Origin: Lachnospiraceae bacterium
GTDB lineage: Bacteria > Bacillota > Clostridia > Lachnospirales > Lachnospiraceae
Direction of reading: 5' to 3'
Length of the DNA: 64,000 nucleotides
Assembly (NCBI GenBank): GCA_024691125.1
Contig: JAILNV010000016.1
Coordinates: 1-64,000 of the forward strand
Numbering within the stretch: the first letter of the stretch is position 1; every line of letters begins with the position of its first letter. Shown here piece after piece: positions 16,366 to 25,807 of this stretch. The notes below the pieces were generated by a model. That model did not search any database. It was not told the origin of the DNA and saw nothing but the letters and a program-made list of their open reading frames with translations. A program made the translations under genes and the position numbers.

Positions 16366-17373
16366 CTACCGGTTCATTAAGTATGACAAGGTCTCAAACG
16401 CATCACGGTATTTCTTATCCTCTGTCCTGTCCCTGAGGCTGAAATTATCACATAAATAACCTGCCAGGTATTCCGAGAACCTTTCTGCCCCCGCTGTATT
16501 CAGATGACTTCCTTCATCCGGCGTATCAACGGAATAATCAAGTCCTATTTCATCATTATAAGCATCAAAGTTAACGTAGCTCACCCCGTATTCTGCCGCA
16601 ATCTCATCTATCTGCCTGTCATAATCAAGGCTCCAGTTCGGCGAATGTGACGGAACCTTAAACAGAAATACCTGAATGCCCTTACTTTGACACAGCTCTA
16701 TCGACCTTCTTAAATACTCGATATTCTTAGGAGAGAGCTCCGTATCACCGTCTTTTTCATAAACAAGTTCTCCCGGCTGAGCTGCCCTTATCTCATCATC
16801 CGGCAGGTACCCGTTTATCGTCACCGGTTTATTGTAATACGCATAGCGGAAATCATCAAGAGTCAGCTCCTTCCACCTTGAATGGTACCGAAACAGCGGA
16901 ACAAGATAATCCCAGATGCTTTCATCCTCTCCCATTGAAGCCTCGATACACCTTATCTTTGACGCAGACATCCTCATCCCGTCAAGAGACTTTCTGGTGC
17001 TTGGTTCCTCCACGAAATCATCTCCGTACTTGATAAACGTGGTATCAATGCATACAAGATCGGGCTTATGGCATCTTATTGCATCCTCAATCATATAATA
17101 GGATATCCACATTGTCTGAGAAGCATTGGATCTTACATAAGACGATATCCCTTTTTCCTGATAAAGAACCAATGGATTTACGCCGCTGTGTACAGTTGAT
17201 GAGCCTGCAAATATCACATCCCACAGCCCGCTGTTCCTGTAATACTCCTGAGTGATCCTGCCATCCTTATTCTCATTTATATACTTTGGCATGAAAATCC
17301 TGTTAAGAGTAACAACAAGCAAAATGCCGATAGCTGTTTTAAATAAAATGATTATAAGTTTTCTAATCTTCAT
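16366..17373 (-). CDS. SGNH/DltD-like membrane-anchored protein of the acylation cluster
   Basis: 335 residues with one N-terminal membrane segment (about 6-24) and an extracellular domain. The domain shows an SGNH-type nucleophile motif (FAGSSTVHSG, Ser58/Ser59) and a C-terminal DEGSHLNTAGA segment supplying Asp/His. Such proteins act with MBOAT acyltransferases (DltD with DltB, AlgJ/X with AlgI) to move acyl groups outside the membrane. It is the last gene of the carrier protein-MBOAT-phosphatase-SGNH operon, 12 bases after the phosphatase gene. Overall similarity to classical DltD is low, so it is described by function class only. Confidence 0.75.
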   Translation of the reverse strand: MKIRKLIIILFKTAIGILLVVTLNRIFMPKYINENKDGRITQEYYRNSGLWDVIFAGSSTVHSGVNPLVLYQEKGISSYVRSNASQTMWISYYMIEDAIRCHKPDLVCIDTTFIKYGDDFVEEPSTRKSLDGMRMSASKIRCIEASMGEDESIWDYLVPLFRYHSRWKELTLDDFRYAYYNKPVTINGYLPDDEIRAAQPGELVYEKDGDTELSPKNIEYLRRSIELCQSKGIQVFLFKVPSHSPNWSLDYDRQIDEIAAEYGVSYVNFDAYNDEIGLDYSVDTPDEGSHLNTAGAERFSEYLAGYLCDNFSLRDRTEDKKYRDAFETLSYLMNR

Positions 17374-17385
17374 TTTCCCTGTTTC

Positions 17386-18159
17386 TCATACATCCTGTTC
17401 GGTCCACACTGCATTTTTACCCTTTGCAACGCAGCTGCCTGCTTTTGTTATATCAAACGGGGTACCGTCCCAGCAGCTTACTGTTCCGCCCGCTTCTTCT
17501 GCTATAAGTGAACCGGCCGCATAATCCCACGGCTGTATCAGAGGTTCAAAATACAGCTCGGCTCTTCCGCATGCCACATAACAAAGGTCAAGCTCCGCCG
17601 ATCCAAGCCGCCTTACATCTATACACTTATCCATATATGAAAACGCCGTATCAAAAGCCTTCTTCGGCAGCCCCTCATAATATGGAGAAGTGCCGAACAA
17701 CACTATTCCTCTCTCAAGCGGTTCCTCTGAAACCGATATTTTCCTACCGTTAAGGAAGGCTCCTTTTCCCTTTATGGCTGTAAACATCTCATCCGTAAAA
17801 GGATTATATACAAGTCCGAATACTCTTTCCTTATTCTGCAGCAATGCTATCGCTATTGCGCTAAGATTAAGCCCCTTCATGAAATTGGTCGTACCGTCAA
17901 TTGGATCGACAACAAATACCCACTCATTTTCGGGAAACGCGGAGTGTTCACCCTCTTCACCGAAGAAACCGGCTTCAGGAAATATTCCAAGTAGTCCTTC
18001 CCTCAGCCTTGACTGAACAAGGACATCATATTCGGTCACGAAATTGGCATGTCCGTCCTTAGCATCGGGATTGATCTTATTCCGGTCAGCTCCTGTAAGT
18101 ATTTCACCGCATTCTCTTGCAAGACCGGTTATTTCTTCGCTTACTCTTTCTATATCCAT
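17386..18159 (-). CDS. Inositol monophosphatase family protein
   Basis: 257 residues with the metal-binding motifs of the family: FVTEYD (about residue 40), the EE pair in FFGEEGEH, DPIDGTTNF near 86, and WDYAAGSLIAEEAGG near 211. It should hydrolyse a small phosphate ester with Mg2+ (inositol-1-phosphate, a sugar phosphate or PAP-like substrate). It is embedded between MBOAT and SGNH genes with gaps of 15 and 12 bases, which is unusual for dlt-like operons. It may supply or trim the group being acylated, which is inference. Confidence 0.87.
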   Translation of the reverse strand: MDIERVSEEITGLARECGEILTGADRNKINPDAKDGHANFVTEYDVLVQSRLREGLLGIFPEAGFFGEEGEHSAFPENEWVFVVDPIDGTTNFMKGLNLSAIAIALLQNKERVFGLVYNPFTDEMFTAIKGKGAFLNGRKISVSEEPLERGIVLFGTSPYYEGLPKKAFDTAFSYMDKCIDVRRLGSAELDLCYVACGRAELYFEPLIQPWDYAAGSLIAEEAGGTVSCWDGTPFDITKAGSCVAKGKNAVWTEQDV

Positions 18160-18174
18160 ATCTGCCTCCCGTTA

Positions 18175-19824
18175 TCAGAACGCCCCGTATATGAAGCTTC
18201 CGGCATCATATCCCGGACCGTAATATCCGAATACAGACACCGCGGTCACAAGCAGTGACAGCATCATCCACTGCAGCGGAACAGGAAGTCTGAAAATACG
18301 CTCTCTCACGCTTCCCTTACGCTGTATAAGATCAAATATAAACATAACCGCTATCGCTATGACCGCAACAATGAAATCCTCCTTCGGAAGTGACAGGTTC
18401 TCATATACATTCACAATATTAAAGCTTCCCCATTGCGTGAATATATACTTAAATGCCTGAAATGCCGAAGGAACATCCCTGCTTATATCAAATATCCTTA
18501 AGAACGACATGAGCCAGAATGTCTTAAACACTCTGTAGGACTTCATCATAAATCCGGCTTCATTAAGCTTAAATCTTTCCACCAGCTTAAGCGATATCGG
18601 TTCAAGCTCGGTTCCAAGCACTATAAAAACGAAGTTAAACAGACCCCAGACAACATAACGGTTCTGCGAGCCATGCCACATACCGGTCGTAAACCATACC
18701 ATGAACATGGGAATATATATCGGTATCCTTTTGCCAAGCTGCTGTGTAAATCCGTAACACAGCTTCTTCAGTCCTCTGCTGTCCTTTCCATAACGCTTTT
18801 CACCATGCTCTCTCAGCAGCCTGCCAAGCTTGATGATTCCTTTATTGAGCGAAAGTGGATAAAAGATATAATCCTTAAACCAGGTACCAAGCGTCATATG
18901 CCATCTCTGCCAGTACTCGGATATTGACTTGGAGAAAAACGGCCGTTCGAAATTCTCATGAAGCTTTACTCCGAACATTTCCGCCACTCCTATTGCCACA
19001 TCTATTCCGCCGGAGAAATCACCATATATCTGCATAGAATAGAAGAAAACCGCAAGCAGGATATACAGGCCCTTATAACTTTCCTTCTGAGCCATGGTCT
19101 CCGTTACATAGGCTGCCAGCCTGTCGGCAATGACAAGCTTCTTGAACAGTCCCCACATAACACGGTAGAAGCCCGATCTTATCCTGTTAAAATCAAACTT
19201 AACTTCCTTATAAAGCTCAGGCGCCAGTTCGCCGAACCTGCTTATCGGTCCCTGTATTATCTGAGGAAAGAAGGACACAAAAAGGGCAAATTTGAATATA
19301 TTATGCTCTCTTTCGTATTTGCCGTAATATATGTCAACAAGATAGCCCATTGCCTGGAAGGTATAAAAGGATATTCCAAGCGGCAATATAAAGTTCTTAA
19401 ATGGTATGAAGTCAGTCCTTCCGAACCTGCTCAGCCTGAACAGATTGATATAGGCAATAGACCAGTCTGCATATTTTAAATACACTAAAATACCAAAGTT
19501 GATCAGAACTCCCACTGCAAGGATAAGCCTCTGCTTTTTCTTTATACCTGCCTTATAGGATTTCTTCTCTTCTTTGGTAAGTGATTCCTTATGTTCTTTC
19601 AGATATTCCTTCTGCTCTGTGCCCTTATTGCCTATAAGCATTGCGCAGACAAACGTCGATACTGTTGTCACCAGTATATATGCAAAGTTCGCCACACCGC
19701 TGAATCCGTAAAACACATAGCTCGCAGCAAGCAGAACCACCCATCTGTGTTTTTGAGGGAAAACATAGTAGACAACCAGAGCTGCCGTAACAAACAGAGC
19801 AAAATCCATTGAAATGAAGGACAT
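18175..19824 (-). CDS. MBOAT family O-acyltransferase (DltB/AlgI-like)
   Basis: A 549-residue membrane protein with about ten or more hydrophobic segments. The family signature is present: ISEYWQRWHMTLGTWFKDYI (mid-protein), and the conserved intramembrane histidine in WFTTGMWHGSQ further on. It is expected to transfer an acyl group from the carrier protein across or at the membrane. Six bases separate it from the carrier protein gene, and it is followed by phosphatase and SGNH genes. It is longer than typical DltB (about 400 residues), closer to the AlgI/PatA group. Confidence 0.9.
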   Translation of the reverse strand: MSFISMDFALFVTAALVVYYVFPQKHRWVVLLAASYVFYGFSGVANFAYILVTTVSTFVCAMLIGNKGTEQKEYLKEHKESLTKEEKKSYKAGIKKKQRLILAVGVLINFGILVYLKYADWSIAYINLFRLSRFGRTDFIPFKNFILPLGISFYTFQAMGYLVDIYYGKYEREHNIFKFALFVSFFPQIIQGPISRFGELAPELYKEVKFDFNRIRSGFYRVMWGLFKKLVIADRLAAYVTETMAQKESYKGLYILLAVFFYSMQIYGDFSGGIDVAIGVAEMFGVKLHENFERPFFSKSISEYWQRWHMTLGTWFKDYIFYPLSLNKGIIKLGRLLREHGEKRYGKDSRGLKKLCYGFTQQLGKRIPIYIPMFMVWFTTGMWHGSQNRYVVWGLFNFVFIVLGTELEPISLKLVERFKLNEAGFMMKSYRVFKTFWLMSFLRIFDISRDVPSAFQAFKYIFTQWGSFNIVNVYENLSLPKEDFIVAVIAIAVMFIFDLIQRKGSVRERIFRLPVPLQWMMLSLLVTAVSVFGYYGPGYDAGSFIYGAF

Positions 19825-19830
19825 ATGACT

Positions 19831-20058
19831 TTACTCTTCCTCTAACCTCTGTACAAGAGCATAAATAGCCTCTGCCGAATTAAAGTTCTCGGGAATCATA
19901 TGCTCCGCTGTTATCTCAATATCGAACTCATCCATAAGCTCTCCGACAATGTTTACAACATCGAAGGAATCAAAGATCCTCTTATCGATAAGTCCTGTCT
20001 CCGTCTCATAATCAATCTCTGGATGTACTCCCTTTAGTATCTCAATTACAGTATCCAC
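19831..20058 (-). CDS. Acyl carrier protein (DltC-like), GTG start
   Basis: 75 residues with the phosphopantetheine attachment serine at Ser31 (DSFDVV). The start is GTG at 20058, preceded by AGGAGG. It would carry the residue activated by the adenylation enzyme at 24298-25803 to the MBOAT protein six bases downstream. It is the first gene behind a good promoter. The size and acidic composition fit DltC and other stand-alone carriers; it is separate from any fatty-acid genes. Confidence 0.88.
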   Translation of the reverse strand: MDTVIEILKGVHPEIDYETETGLIDKRIFDSFDVVNIVGELMDEFDIEITAEHMIPENFNSAEAIYALVQRLEEE

Positions 20059-20102
20059 TCAGACACCTCCTGTTATAATGGTCGTTTGAATTTCCTTTAG
20101 GT

Positions 20103-20131
20103 ATTAAACCACATCTGATACAGTCCGTCAA
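20103..20131 (-). promoter_or_regulatory. Internal promoter for carrier protein-MBOAT-phosphatase-SGNH operon
   Basis: TTGACG (20126-20131), 17-base spacer, TTTAAT (20103-20108). It lies in the 97-base gap after the beta-propeller lipoprotein gene. Confidence 0.6.
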
Positions 20132-20155
20132 ATACGTATGATCAAATAATCCCTG

Positions 20156-22108
20156 TCAGTCAGTTGCATTTCTTACAATTACCCTTATATCATACCCCTT
20201 ACCGTTACCGCTCTTCACCCTTAATATCGCTTCACCGGCAGATTTCGGAGTCACCGTTCCGTCACCTCCGACGGTACATACAGACCTGTTGGACGAGCTG
20301 AAGCTGACGCCGTATTTAAGGATTTCCTCGTTACTGAGCTCATGCATTTCAAAGCCCTCAAACACAGCCATAGGTCTTATTTTTATTATGAACGGATCGT
20401 TAAGCATGATATCATAAGTATCTGTAAGCTGACAGAATCCGGTAAGCTTACGTGGATTATACTTATCATTTTTAAGTACACACAGGGCTATATCCCTTCT
20501 CAGTCCGTCATATTCAGCCGTAGCGAGTGTCATTCCTTCTGCCTTTGGCACTATATCATTCCGGCCGTTAACCTCCGCAACACTCTCGTCAAGTATTTTC
20601 AGGGTAACAGATGACTTTCCCGTGAACCGTTCATCCCTGTAATTGTCCCTGAGATAATATCCCACGTTAAAGCTGTCACCTTCCATGGTACCTGTATAAA
20701 CCAGCCTGTCGGTACTGAGCATCATGGGCGCCGCATCATCTTTTGATGTCTTGTAATGCATGGGGAGCTTTAGATTGGTCTCTTTATCCCCTGTTCTGTC
20801 TATCTCATCCGTATACTCAATGACGGCAGGTGCCACCCTTGTGCACCAGACGCCCCATTTATCATTGTCCTTACCTGCATATGAATAACCTACCATCACG
20901 GGATCGTCTTTCTTTATATGGCCTTCCCTGTCTGCCATCATCCCGGCATTGTGACATCTTGTTATAACATTTTCCGCAGTCTCCGACACTCTTTCGAAAT
21001 TCACTCCGTCATCGGATTCAAAATAAAGAAGACAGCTGTCATCCTCAAACCGGCGGTTCGTACATAATGCTATGAATTTCCGGCTTTCCTCAAGATATGC
21101 CACATCCCATGAATCAGCTTTTTCATAGGAATACCCTTCCTTTTTGTCAGGCTCTTCCACAAGCGCGGTATGTCCGCGGTACTCAAGCATCGAAGGCCAT
21201 GAGGGATCCTTAAGATCTGCGGTTCTTATGTCTGTTACACGCAGCCTCTCAAGCGAAGTGGTAAATGAGTCCCTTGTACTGTACATATACAGGGTATCAT
21301 CCATAACAACAAAGCTCGGTTCACCGCATCCCCATCCTATTTCAAGACCGTTAAAATACACGATCGGCTCAGGTATTCCGCCCCAGCCCGATCCGTTCCA
21401 TTTCTCATACGGGCCGTCGGGGTTCTCTGATCTTGCCAAGAATACACTGTTGCATAATCCCTTTTCATTTTTATTTATCGTGGAGGTATATCCTATATAG
21501 TAATAACCGTCATAATAGAAGGCATCGGGATCGCATATGGAAAGTGCATCCGCCGTACACGGCGAGGGGCTTAAAACTACCTTCTCATCCGACCACGTTG
21601 CACCGTCATCATCGGAATGCCTGTACGTAACCCAGTCGTATTCATTTACACCGTCCCCCGGAGAGGCAAACCATGCATCAATACCGCCGTCCTCATCACG
21701 CAGCAAAGAGATACTGTATCTGTAATCCTGCTGTCCGTCATCAAGAGGCATAAAAATATCAGTTCCTTCTCCGGTAACGCTCAGCTTCACATGCTTACCG
21801 ATATTACTGTTGTCATCCGGATTTGAAGCTTCCCGATCGTCACCGGGTTCCGATCCGCCGTTATCCGCATCCGGGATCTCATCGTTCAAGGCAGTGCTTT
21901 CCCCCGGTTCCGTATCGTCTTTAATAACGATATACTCATCCGCCCAGCTTCCTTCTTCATCTTTGTTTACACTTCCTGATACGCTTTCTCTTTCCGAATC
22001 AGCCTGATATGCAGACGATGTCTCCGTTCCCTCGGAAACGGAGACATTGTCGCACGCCTGCATAAATAATGCAGTTATAACCATTATAAATATATATACC
22101 GGTCTCAT
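20156..22108 (-). CDS. Secreted lipoprotein with beta-propeller (GH43/sialidase-like) and Ig-like domain
   Basis: A 650-residue exported protein. The signal ends at a lipobox-like FMQAC (Cys19), followed by an acidic low-complexity linker to about residue 105. The central part resembles five-bladed propeller glycosidase folds (RHSDDDGATWSDE Asp-box type, DPDAFYYDGYYYIGY, GCGEPSFVVMDDTLYMYST). The C-terminal 90 residues resemble a bacterial Ig-like (Big2) domain (SSSNRSVCTVGGDGTVTPKS). Catalytic residues cannot be assigned. Its ATG overlaps the HAD lipoprotein stop by four bases. It may bind or trim a cell-surface glycan that is the acylation target; this is inference. Confidence 0.68.
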   Translation of the reverse strand: MRPVYIFIMVITALFMQACDNVSVSEGTETSSAYQADSERESVSGSVNKDEEGSWADEYIVIKDDTEPGESTALNDEIPDADNGGSEPGDDREASNPDDNSNIGKHVKLSVTGEGTDIFMPLDDGQQDYRYSISLLRDEDGGIDAWFASPGDGVNEYDWVTYRHSDDDGATWSDEKVVLSPSPCTADALSICDPDAFYYDGYYYIGYTSTINKNEKGLCNSVFLARSENPDGPYEKWNGSGWGGIPEPIVYFNGLEIGWGCGEPSFVVMDDTLYMYSTRDSFTTSLERLRVTDIRTADLKDPSWPSMLEYRGHTALVEEPDKKEGYSYEKADSWDVAYLEESRKFIALCTNRRFEDDSCLLYFESDDGVNFERVSETAENVITRCHNAGMMADREGHIKKDDPVMVGYSYAGKDNDKWGVWCTRVAPAVIEYTDEIDRTGDKETNLKLPMHYKTSKDDAAPMMLSTDRLVYTGTMEGDSFNVGYYLRDNYRDERFTGKSSVTLKILDESVAEVNGRNDIVPKAEGMTLATAEYDGLRRDIALCVLKNDKYNPRKLTGFCQLTDTYDIMLNDPFIIKIRPMAVFEGFEMHELSNEEILKYGVSFSSSNRSVCTVGGDGTVTPKSAGEAILRVKSGNGKGYDIRVIVRNATD

Positions 22109-24219
22109 TTCTGTCCGTATTCTGACAGCGGTGCAAAATCAAATCTCACATACACCTGTCTGCTCTTATAATCCTCAAATTCAGCTTCATCTATATTCTT
22201 CCAGTCATCAATATCCACGCCGTAGTTGACAAACCATGGTGTCTCCTTATTCTCATATCCGTCCATCTTCAGTCCCATCTGAGGAAGAAGGTTGGTCGTG
22301 TTGGGTTCAATATCATAGGTCTGCCAGCCTGTCAGATCGGCTCCTCCCGAATATTCGTTGCATATAAGACCATTCTCAAGAGCATAATAACGGTCACGGC
22401 CCGAACCGCTTACAACATGCGCGGGCTTTCTGTCTATCATGGTATAAATATCATAGGCTGTACCCTTGAGCTCTCCTTCAGCGATCTCACCTATAAGAAG
22501 CTCGTCTATTCCGTCATTATTCGTATCATAAAGAGCATATCCTACGTTCTCAAGCACATCACCGCCTGTTGCCACTCTTATTGCCTCATATTCGGGACTC
22601 ATTTCCTCCGACTCAAGCTTATTGGAATCCCATTTCTCGTTTATGGCAGTTATATACTTTTCAATAACCGATGCATACATATCCGTGCCTTCGCAGCCTG
22701 CGCCCCACACGAACTCTCCGTCAAACGGCTTCAGTGTCTTAATGATATCATCCGCACCCTTGTAAAGCTTTTCATAGGTTTCGGGCATTGCGTCTGTATA
22801 TTTTTCATAATCATACTGAACATCGGAAGGATACTCAACAACAATATCGTATAAGGTCTTATCATCCTTTATTATCTCTCCGACCTTCATATCCATGCCG
22901 CCGGCATACTCTTCGGGCTGCTCATATGCATACACGGCAAAAGCAAAACCGCCGAAGCCCGCTTCCTTTGCTTCTTTATCATATACAAGGAATCCGTTCT
23001 TCCTGCTCTCCAAAACATACTGTCCTTCAAGCTCCTCCGGCATGTTTATTTCGAACAGATCATTGGTGCGCTCTCTGTTGATGGTCACATCATCACCATA
23101 GATGGTGGTAAAATCATCTCTCATTGATATTGTCTTTACACCATGGGCATTACACCATTCCGTGAGCGTATTGACCTTATCCATATTTCCGTATTCCCTG
23201 TCGAAATCATCACAGAGCACCATATATGCCTGACTTTCATACTTATCGTTGCATACCGTATACTGCTGCATTGACATATCGCCTGAAGTATTTCCGAATG
23301 CAAGCACCGGTACCTTACCGATCTCTTCGGCTATCTTGCTTACCTTGTTCATCTTTATTGTCTTAATGATAAGCTCACCGCCGAGGATAACCTTGTCATC
23401 CTCCTGGTACTGATATTCGAGTCCGTCCTGATCGCCCTGGCCCGATGCGATCATATTATAGGTCATTCCGATCACCCTGTTCTCCGGTATCGGAAGGATG
23501 TCCTTTATAAGAGCACGTACGACAGTCCTGTCAGAACCGCTCACTACATAGCATGTGAAATCGTTGGCATCAAGGTATTTAACAAGTGAAACCATGGGCT
23601 TGTAGAAGGCATCTCCTCTTGTCAGGTTATTAAAGCCTTCAGCCTCTGACTTCATGAACTCTTTGGTATATTCCTTCAGCTCATCGGGTGTCATTCCGGC
23701 ATATGACTGTCCGGCATACTTTGCATGCATTCTTTCCGGATCATCGGGCATTGCGCCGTTCTTGTGTACTGCTTCATTAAGCTCCTGCGCAAATACCTTC
23801 ATATCCTCGGGAGCCTCGTATGTTTCATCATCGAGAGCCCTGTGGATAAACATCATGTACTCAAAATATGAAGGATACAGCTCTCCCATAAGAGTACCGT
23901 CAAGATCGAACACCGCTATCCTGTCTTCAACCGGGATAAATGTATCTGAGGATTCATCCGTAACTCTTGCAACATAATCCTTAATGGAAGCCGCCGCCTC
24001 GGAATCCTCAGTCCAATATTCCATGGCTCCTGCATCAGCCGCCTCATCACCCGATACGGTTGTATCATCCTCTGCTCCTGCTTCACTGCCTTTAAATACA
24101 TTCTGGTCGTTGATGTTTATGTTCACGCCTTCCATTCCGGCACAGCCGCTCAACATCCCCGAGACCATGGTCACCGCTGCGATTGCTGCCAACAGCTTTC
24201 TTAAATACCTTTCCTTCAT
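22105..24219 (-). CDS. HAD-family phosphatase lipoprotein
   Basis: 704 residues. The signal peptide ends in LSGC (Cys26). A HAD phosphatase domain follows: motif I FDLDGTLM (Asp105, Asp107), motif II VVSGSDRT, motif III lysine in KMNKVSK and motif IV FGNTSGDMS. The arrangement is similar to phosphoserine-phosphatase-like enzymes but placed outside the membrane. The C-terminal third has a calcium-loop-like YDTNNDGIDELLIG segment common in Lachnospiraceae surface proteins. AGGAGG precedes the ATG. It lies 78 bases after the adenylation gene and is coupled to the propeller lipoprotein. The substrate is unknown; a phosphorylated wall polymer is plausible. Confidence 0.83.
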   Translation of the reverse strand: MKERYLRKLLAAIAAVTMVSGMLSGCAGMEGVNININDQNVFKGSEAGAEDDTTVSGDEAADAGAMEYWTEDSEAAASIKDYVARVTDESSDTFIPVEDRIAVFDLDGTLMGELYPSYFEYMMFIHRALDDETYEAPEDMKVFAQELNEAVHKNGAMPDDPERMHAKYAGQSYAGMTPDELKEYTKEFMKSEAEGFNNLTRGDAFYKPMVSLVKYLDANDFTCYVVSGSDRTVVRALIKDILPIPENRVIGMTYNMIASGQGDQDGLEYQYQEDDKVILGGELIIKTIKMNKVSKIAEEIGKVPVLAFGNTSGDMSMQQYTVCNDKYESQAYMVLCDDFDREYGNMDKVNTLTEWCNAHGVKTISMRDDFTTIYGDDVTINRERTNDLFEINMPEELEGQYVLESRKNGFLVYDKEAKEAGFGGFAFAVYAYEQPEEYAGGMDMKVGEIIKDDKTLYDIVVEYPSDVQYDYEKYTDAMPETYEKLYKGADDIIKTLKPFDGEFVWGAGCEGTDMYASVIEKYITAINEKWDSNKLESEEMSPEYEAIRVATGGDVLENVGYALYDTNNDGIDELLIGEIAEGELKGTAYDIYTMIDRKPAHVVSGSGRDRYYALENGLICNEYSGGADLTGWQTYDIEPNTTNLLPQMGLKMDGYENKETPWFVNYGVDIDDWKNIDEAEFEDYKSRQVYVRFDFAPLSEYGQK

Positions 24220-24297
24220 GATTACCTCCTTTTACTCCTTCTCATTATTATCCATATACTTCTGTTTCCGTTATTAATACATCCGTCCATAAAAGCT

Positions 24298-25803
24298 TTA
24301 CATCATTCCCTTTAGCTTCACCCTGTCTACCTTGCCATTATGTAGCAGGGGCATTTCATCAAGCTTATGAAGCACATTCGGGAGCATGTATCTTTGAAGC
24401 CTTTTCTTAAGTGCTTCCGTTACGGTTATATCGTCATAAGCATCCGCTTCATAAAACAGTATTATCTTCTGTTTATCCTGATCAAAAAGACAGCAGGCAT
24501 TCTTCATATTGGGCAGCGCCATTACGGCTGTCTCTATCTCCCCAAGCTCGATCCTGTGCCCCATGTGCTTTATCTGGAAATCCTTACGGGATACGAATAC
24601 AAGCTCCTTACGTTCGTTGTATTTGGCCAGATCTCCAGTTCTGTATATCTTCTCACTGTAATAAGGATTCAGAGGATTCTGGACGAATACTTCATCGCTC
24701 TTCTCCCTGGCGTTGTAATAACCAAGGGCAAGGCATGAACCCTTTACGCATATCTCACCCGTTATATCCGACCGGCTTATGAGCTTATCATCCTCATCCA
24801 GCAGAAATACCTCTGTATTTCTGAATGCTTTTCCTATAGGGATCGTTTCGTCATTTTCATAATCCCTGTCTACTATATAATATGTGCATACGCCGGTTAT
24901 CTCGGTAGGACCGTATATCTGGACGAATACCGCATCCGGATAATTATCCTTCCAGTAATTATATACCTTGGCCGGCATTGATTCCGCACCGAATATAACC
25001 TTGCGCAGCTTATCAGGTCTTATCGATTTAAAGCCCTTGAAGGTCGAGACCATCTTCATTGCGGACGGCACCCAGCGCACTGTTGTTATATCATATTTCT
25101 GTAAAAAATCAAGGAGCTTAAGCGGTATGCTGAAATATTCAAGAGGCACTATACCCATCGAACCACCGGCCCTGAGCGTACAGTATATGTCAATAAGAGA
25201 AGCGTCGAAATAAAACGGCGCCTGATTTGCTATTATATCATCCTCTCTTATATCTATCTCGTTGCAGAACTGTTCCACATAATCTATAAGCGAGCGGTGG
25301 CTTACCACTACACCCTTGGGAACTCCCGTCGAACCCGATGTGTACAGGACATACACCGGATCCGTATCTATCGCCGTAGCCATCCTCTTCTTAAGCAGCT
25401 CTTCGTCTACCGGGGTTTCCGTCATCTCTTCAAAAATAAACACGTTGTTGGAGAACTTTCTTGCCAGATCGTAATGCGCCATATCGGTTATTACCGCTGC
25501 GGGCTTTAGGTTCTCCACTATAAGCCTTATCCTCATATCAGGCATATTTGTATCAAGCGGTACATAGAAATTCCTGCTCGCAACTGTCCCCCAGAAGGCT
25601 GCCAGAACAGCCGGTGACTTCTCCATATAGATAAGCACCGGACGGCATTTGACATTAAGCTTCTTAATAAGCTTGGTTCCTATCGATCTTACCTCTGAAA
25701 GCATATGTCCGTAAGTATAGCTTATCTCCTCATCAAAATATGCACATTTATCCGGCAGTCTCTTTGCCGCAGCTTCCAAATACTCAAGGATATTTGTCTT
25801 CAT
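24298..25803 (-). CDS. Amino acid adenylation enzyme, DltA-like
   Basis: 501 residues, stand-alone AMP-forming ligase. Motifs visible: YTSGSTGVPKG (154-164), QIYGPTE, YRTGDLAKY and the C-terminal catalytic lysine in HNGKVDRVKL. The amine-binding aspartate of DltA-type enzymes is kept (Asp200 in FYFDASL). The FCGE segment, whose cysteine is linked to D-alanine selectivity in DltA, is FGAE here (Gly272). It should therefore activate an amino acid for the carrier protein at 19831-20058, but not necessarily D-alanine. It starts four bases after the DUF2225 gene in the tyrS-led run. Confidence 0.83.
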   Translation of the reverse strand: MKTNILEYLEAAAKRLPDKCAYFDEEISYTYGHMLSEVRSIGTKLIKKLNVKCRPVLIYMEKSPAVLAAFWGTVASRNFYVPLDTNMPDMRIRLIVENLKPAAVITDMAHYDLARKFSNNVFIFEEMTETPVDEELLKKRMATAIDTDPVYVLYTSGSTGVPKGVVVSHRSLIDYVEQFCNEIDIREDDIIANQAPFYFDASLIDIYCTLRAGGSMGIVPLEYFSIPLKLLDFLQKYDITTVRWVPSAMKMVSTFKGFKSIRPDKLRKVIFGAESMPAKVYNYWKDNYPDAVFVQIYGPTEITGVCTYYIVDRDYENDETIPIGKAFRNTEVFLLDEDDKLISRSDITGEICVKGSCLALGYYNAREKSDEVFVQNPLNPYYSEKIYRTGDLAKYNERKELVFVSRKDFQIKHMGHRIELGEIETAVMALPNMKNACCLFDQDKQKIILFYEADAYDDITVTEALKKRLQRYMLPNVLHKLDEMPLLHNGKVDRVKLKGMM

Positions 25804-25807
25804 TTCC

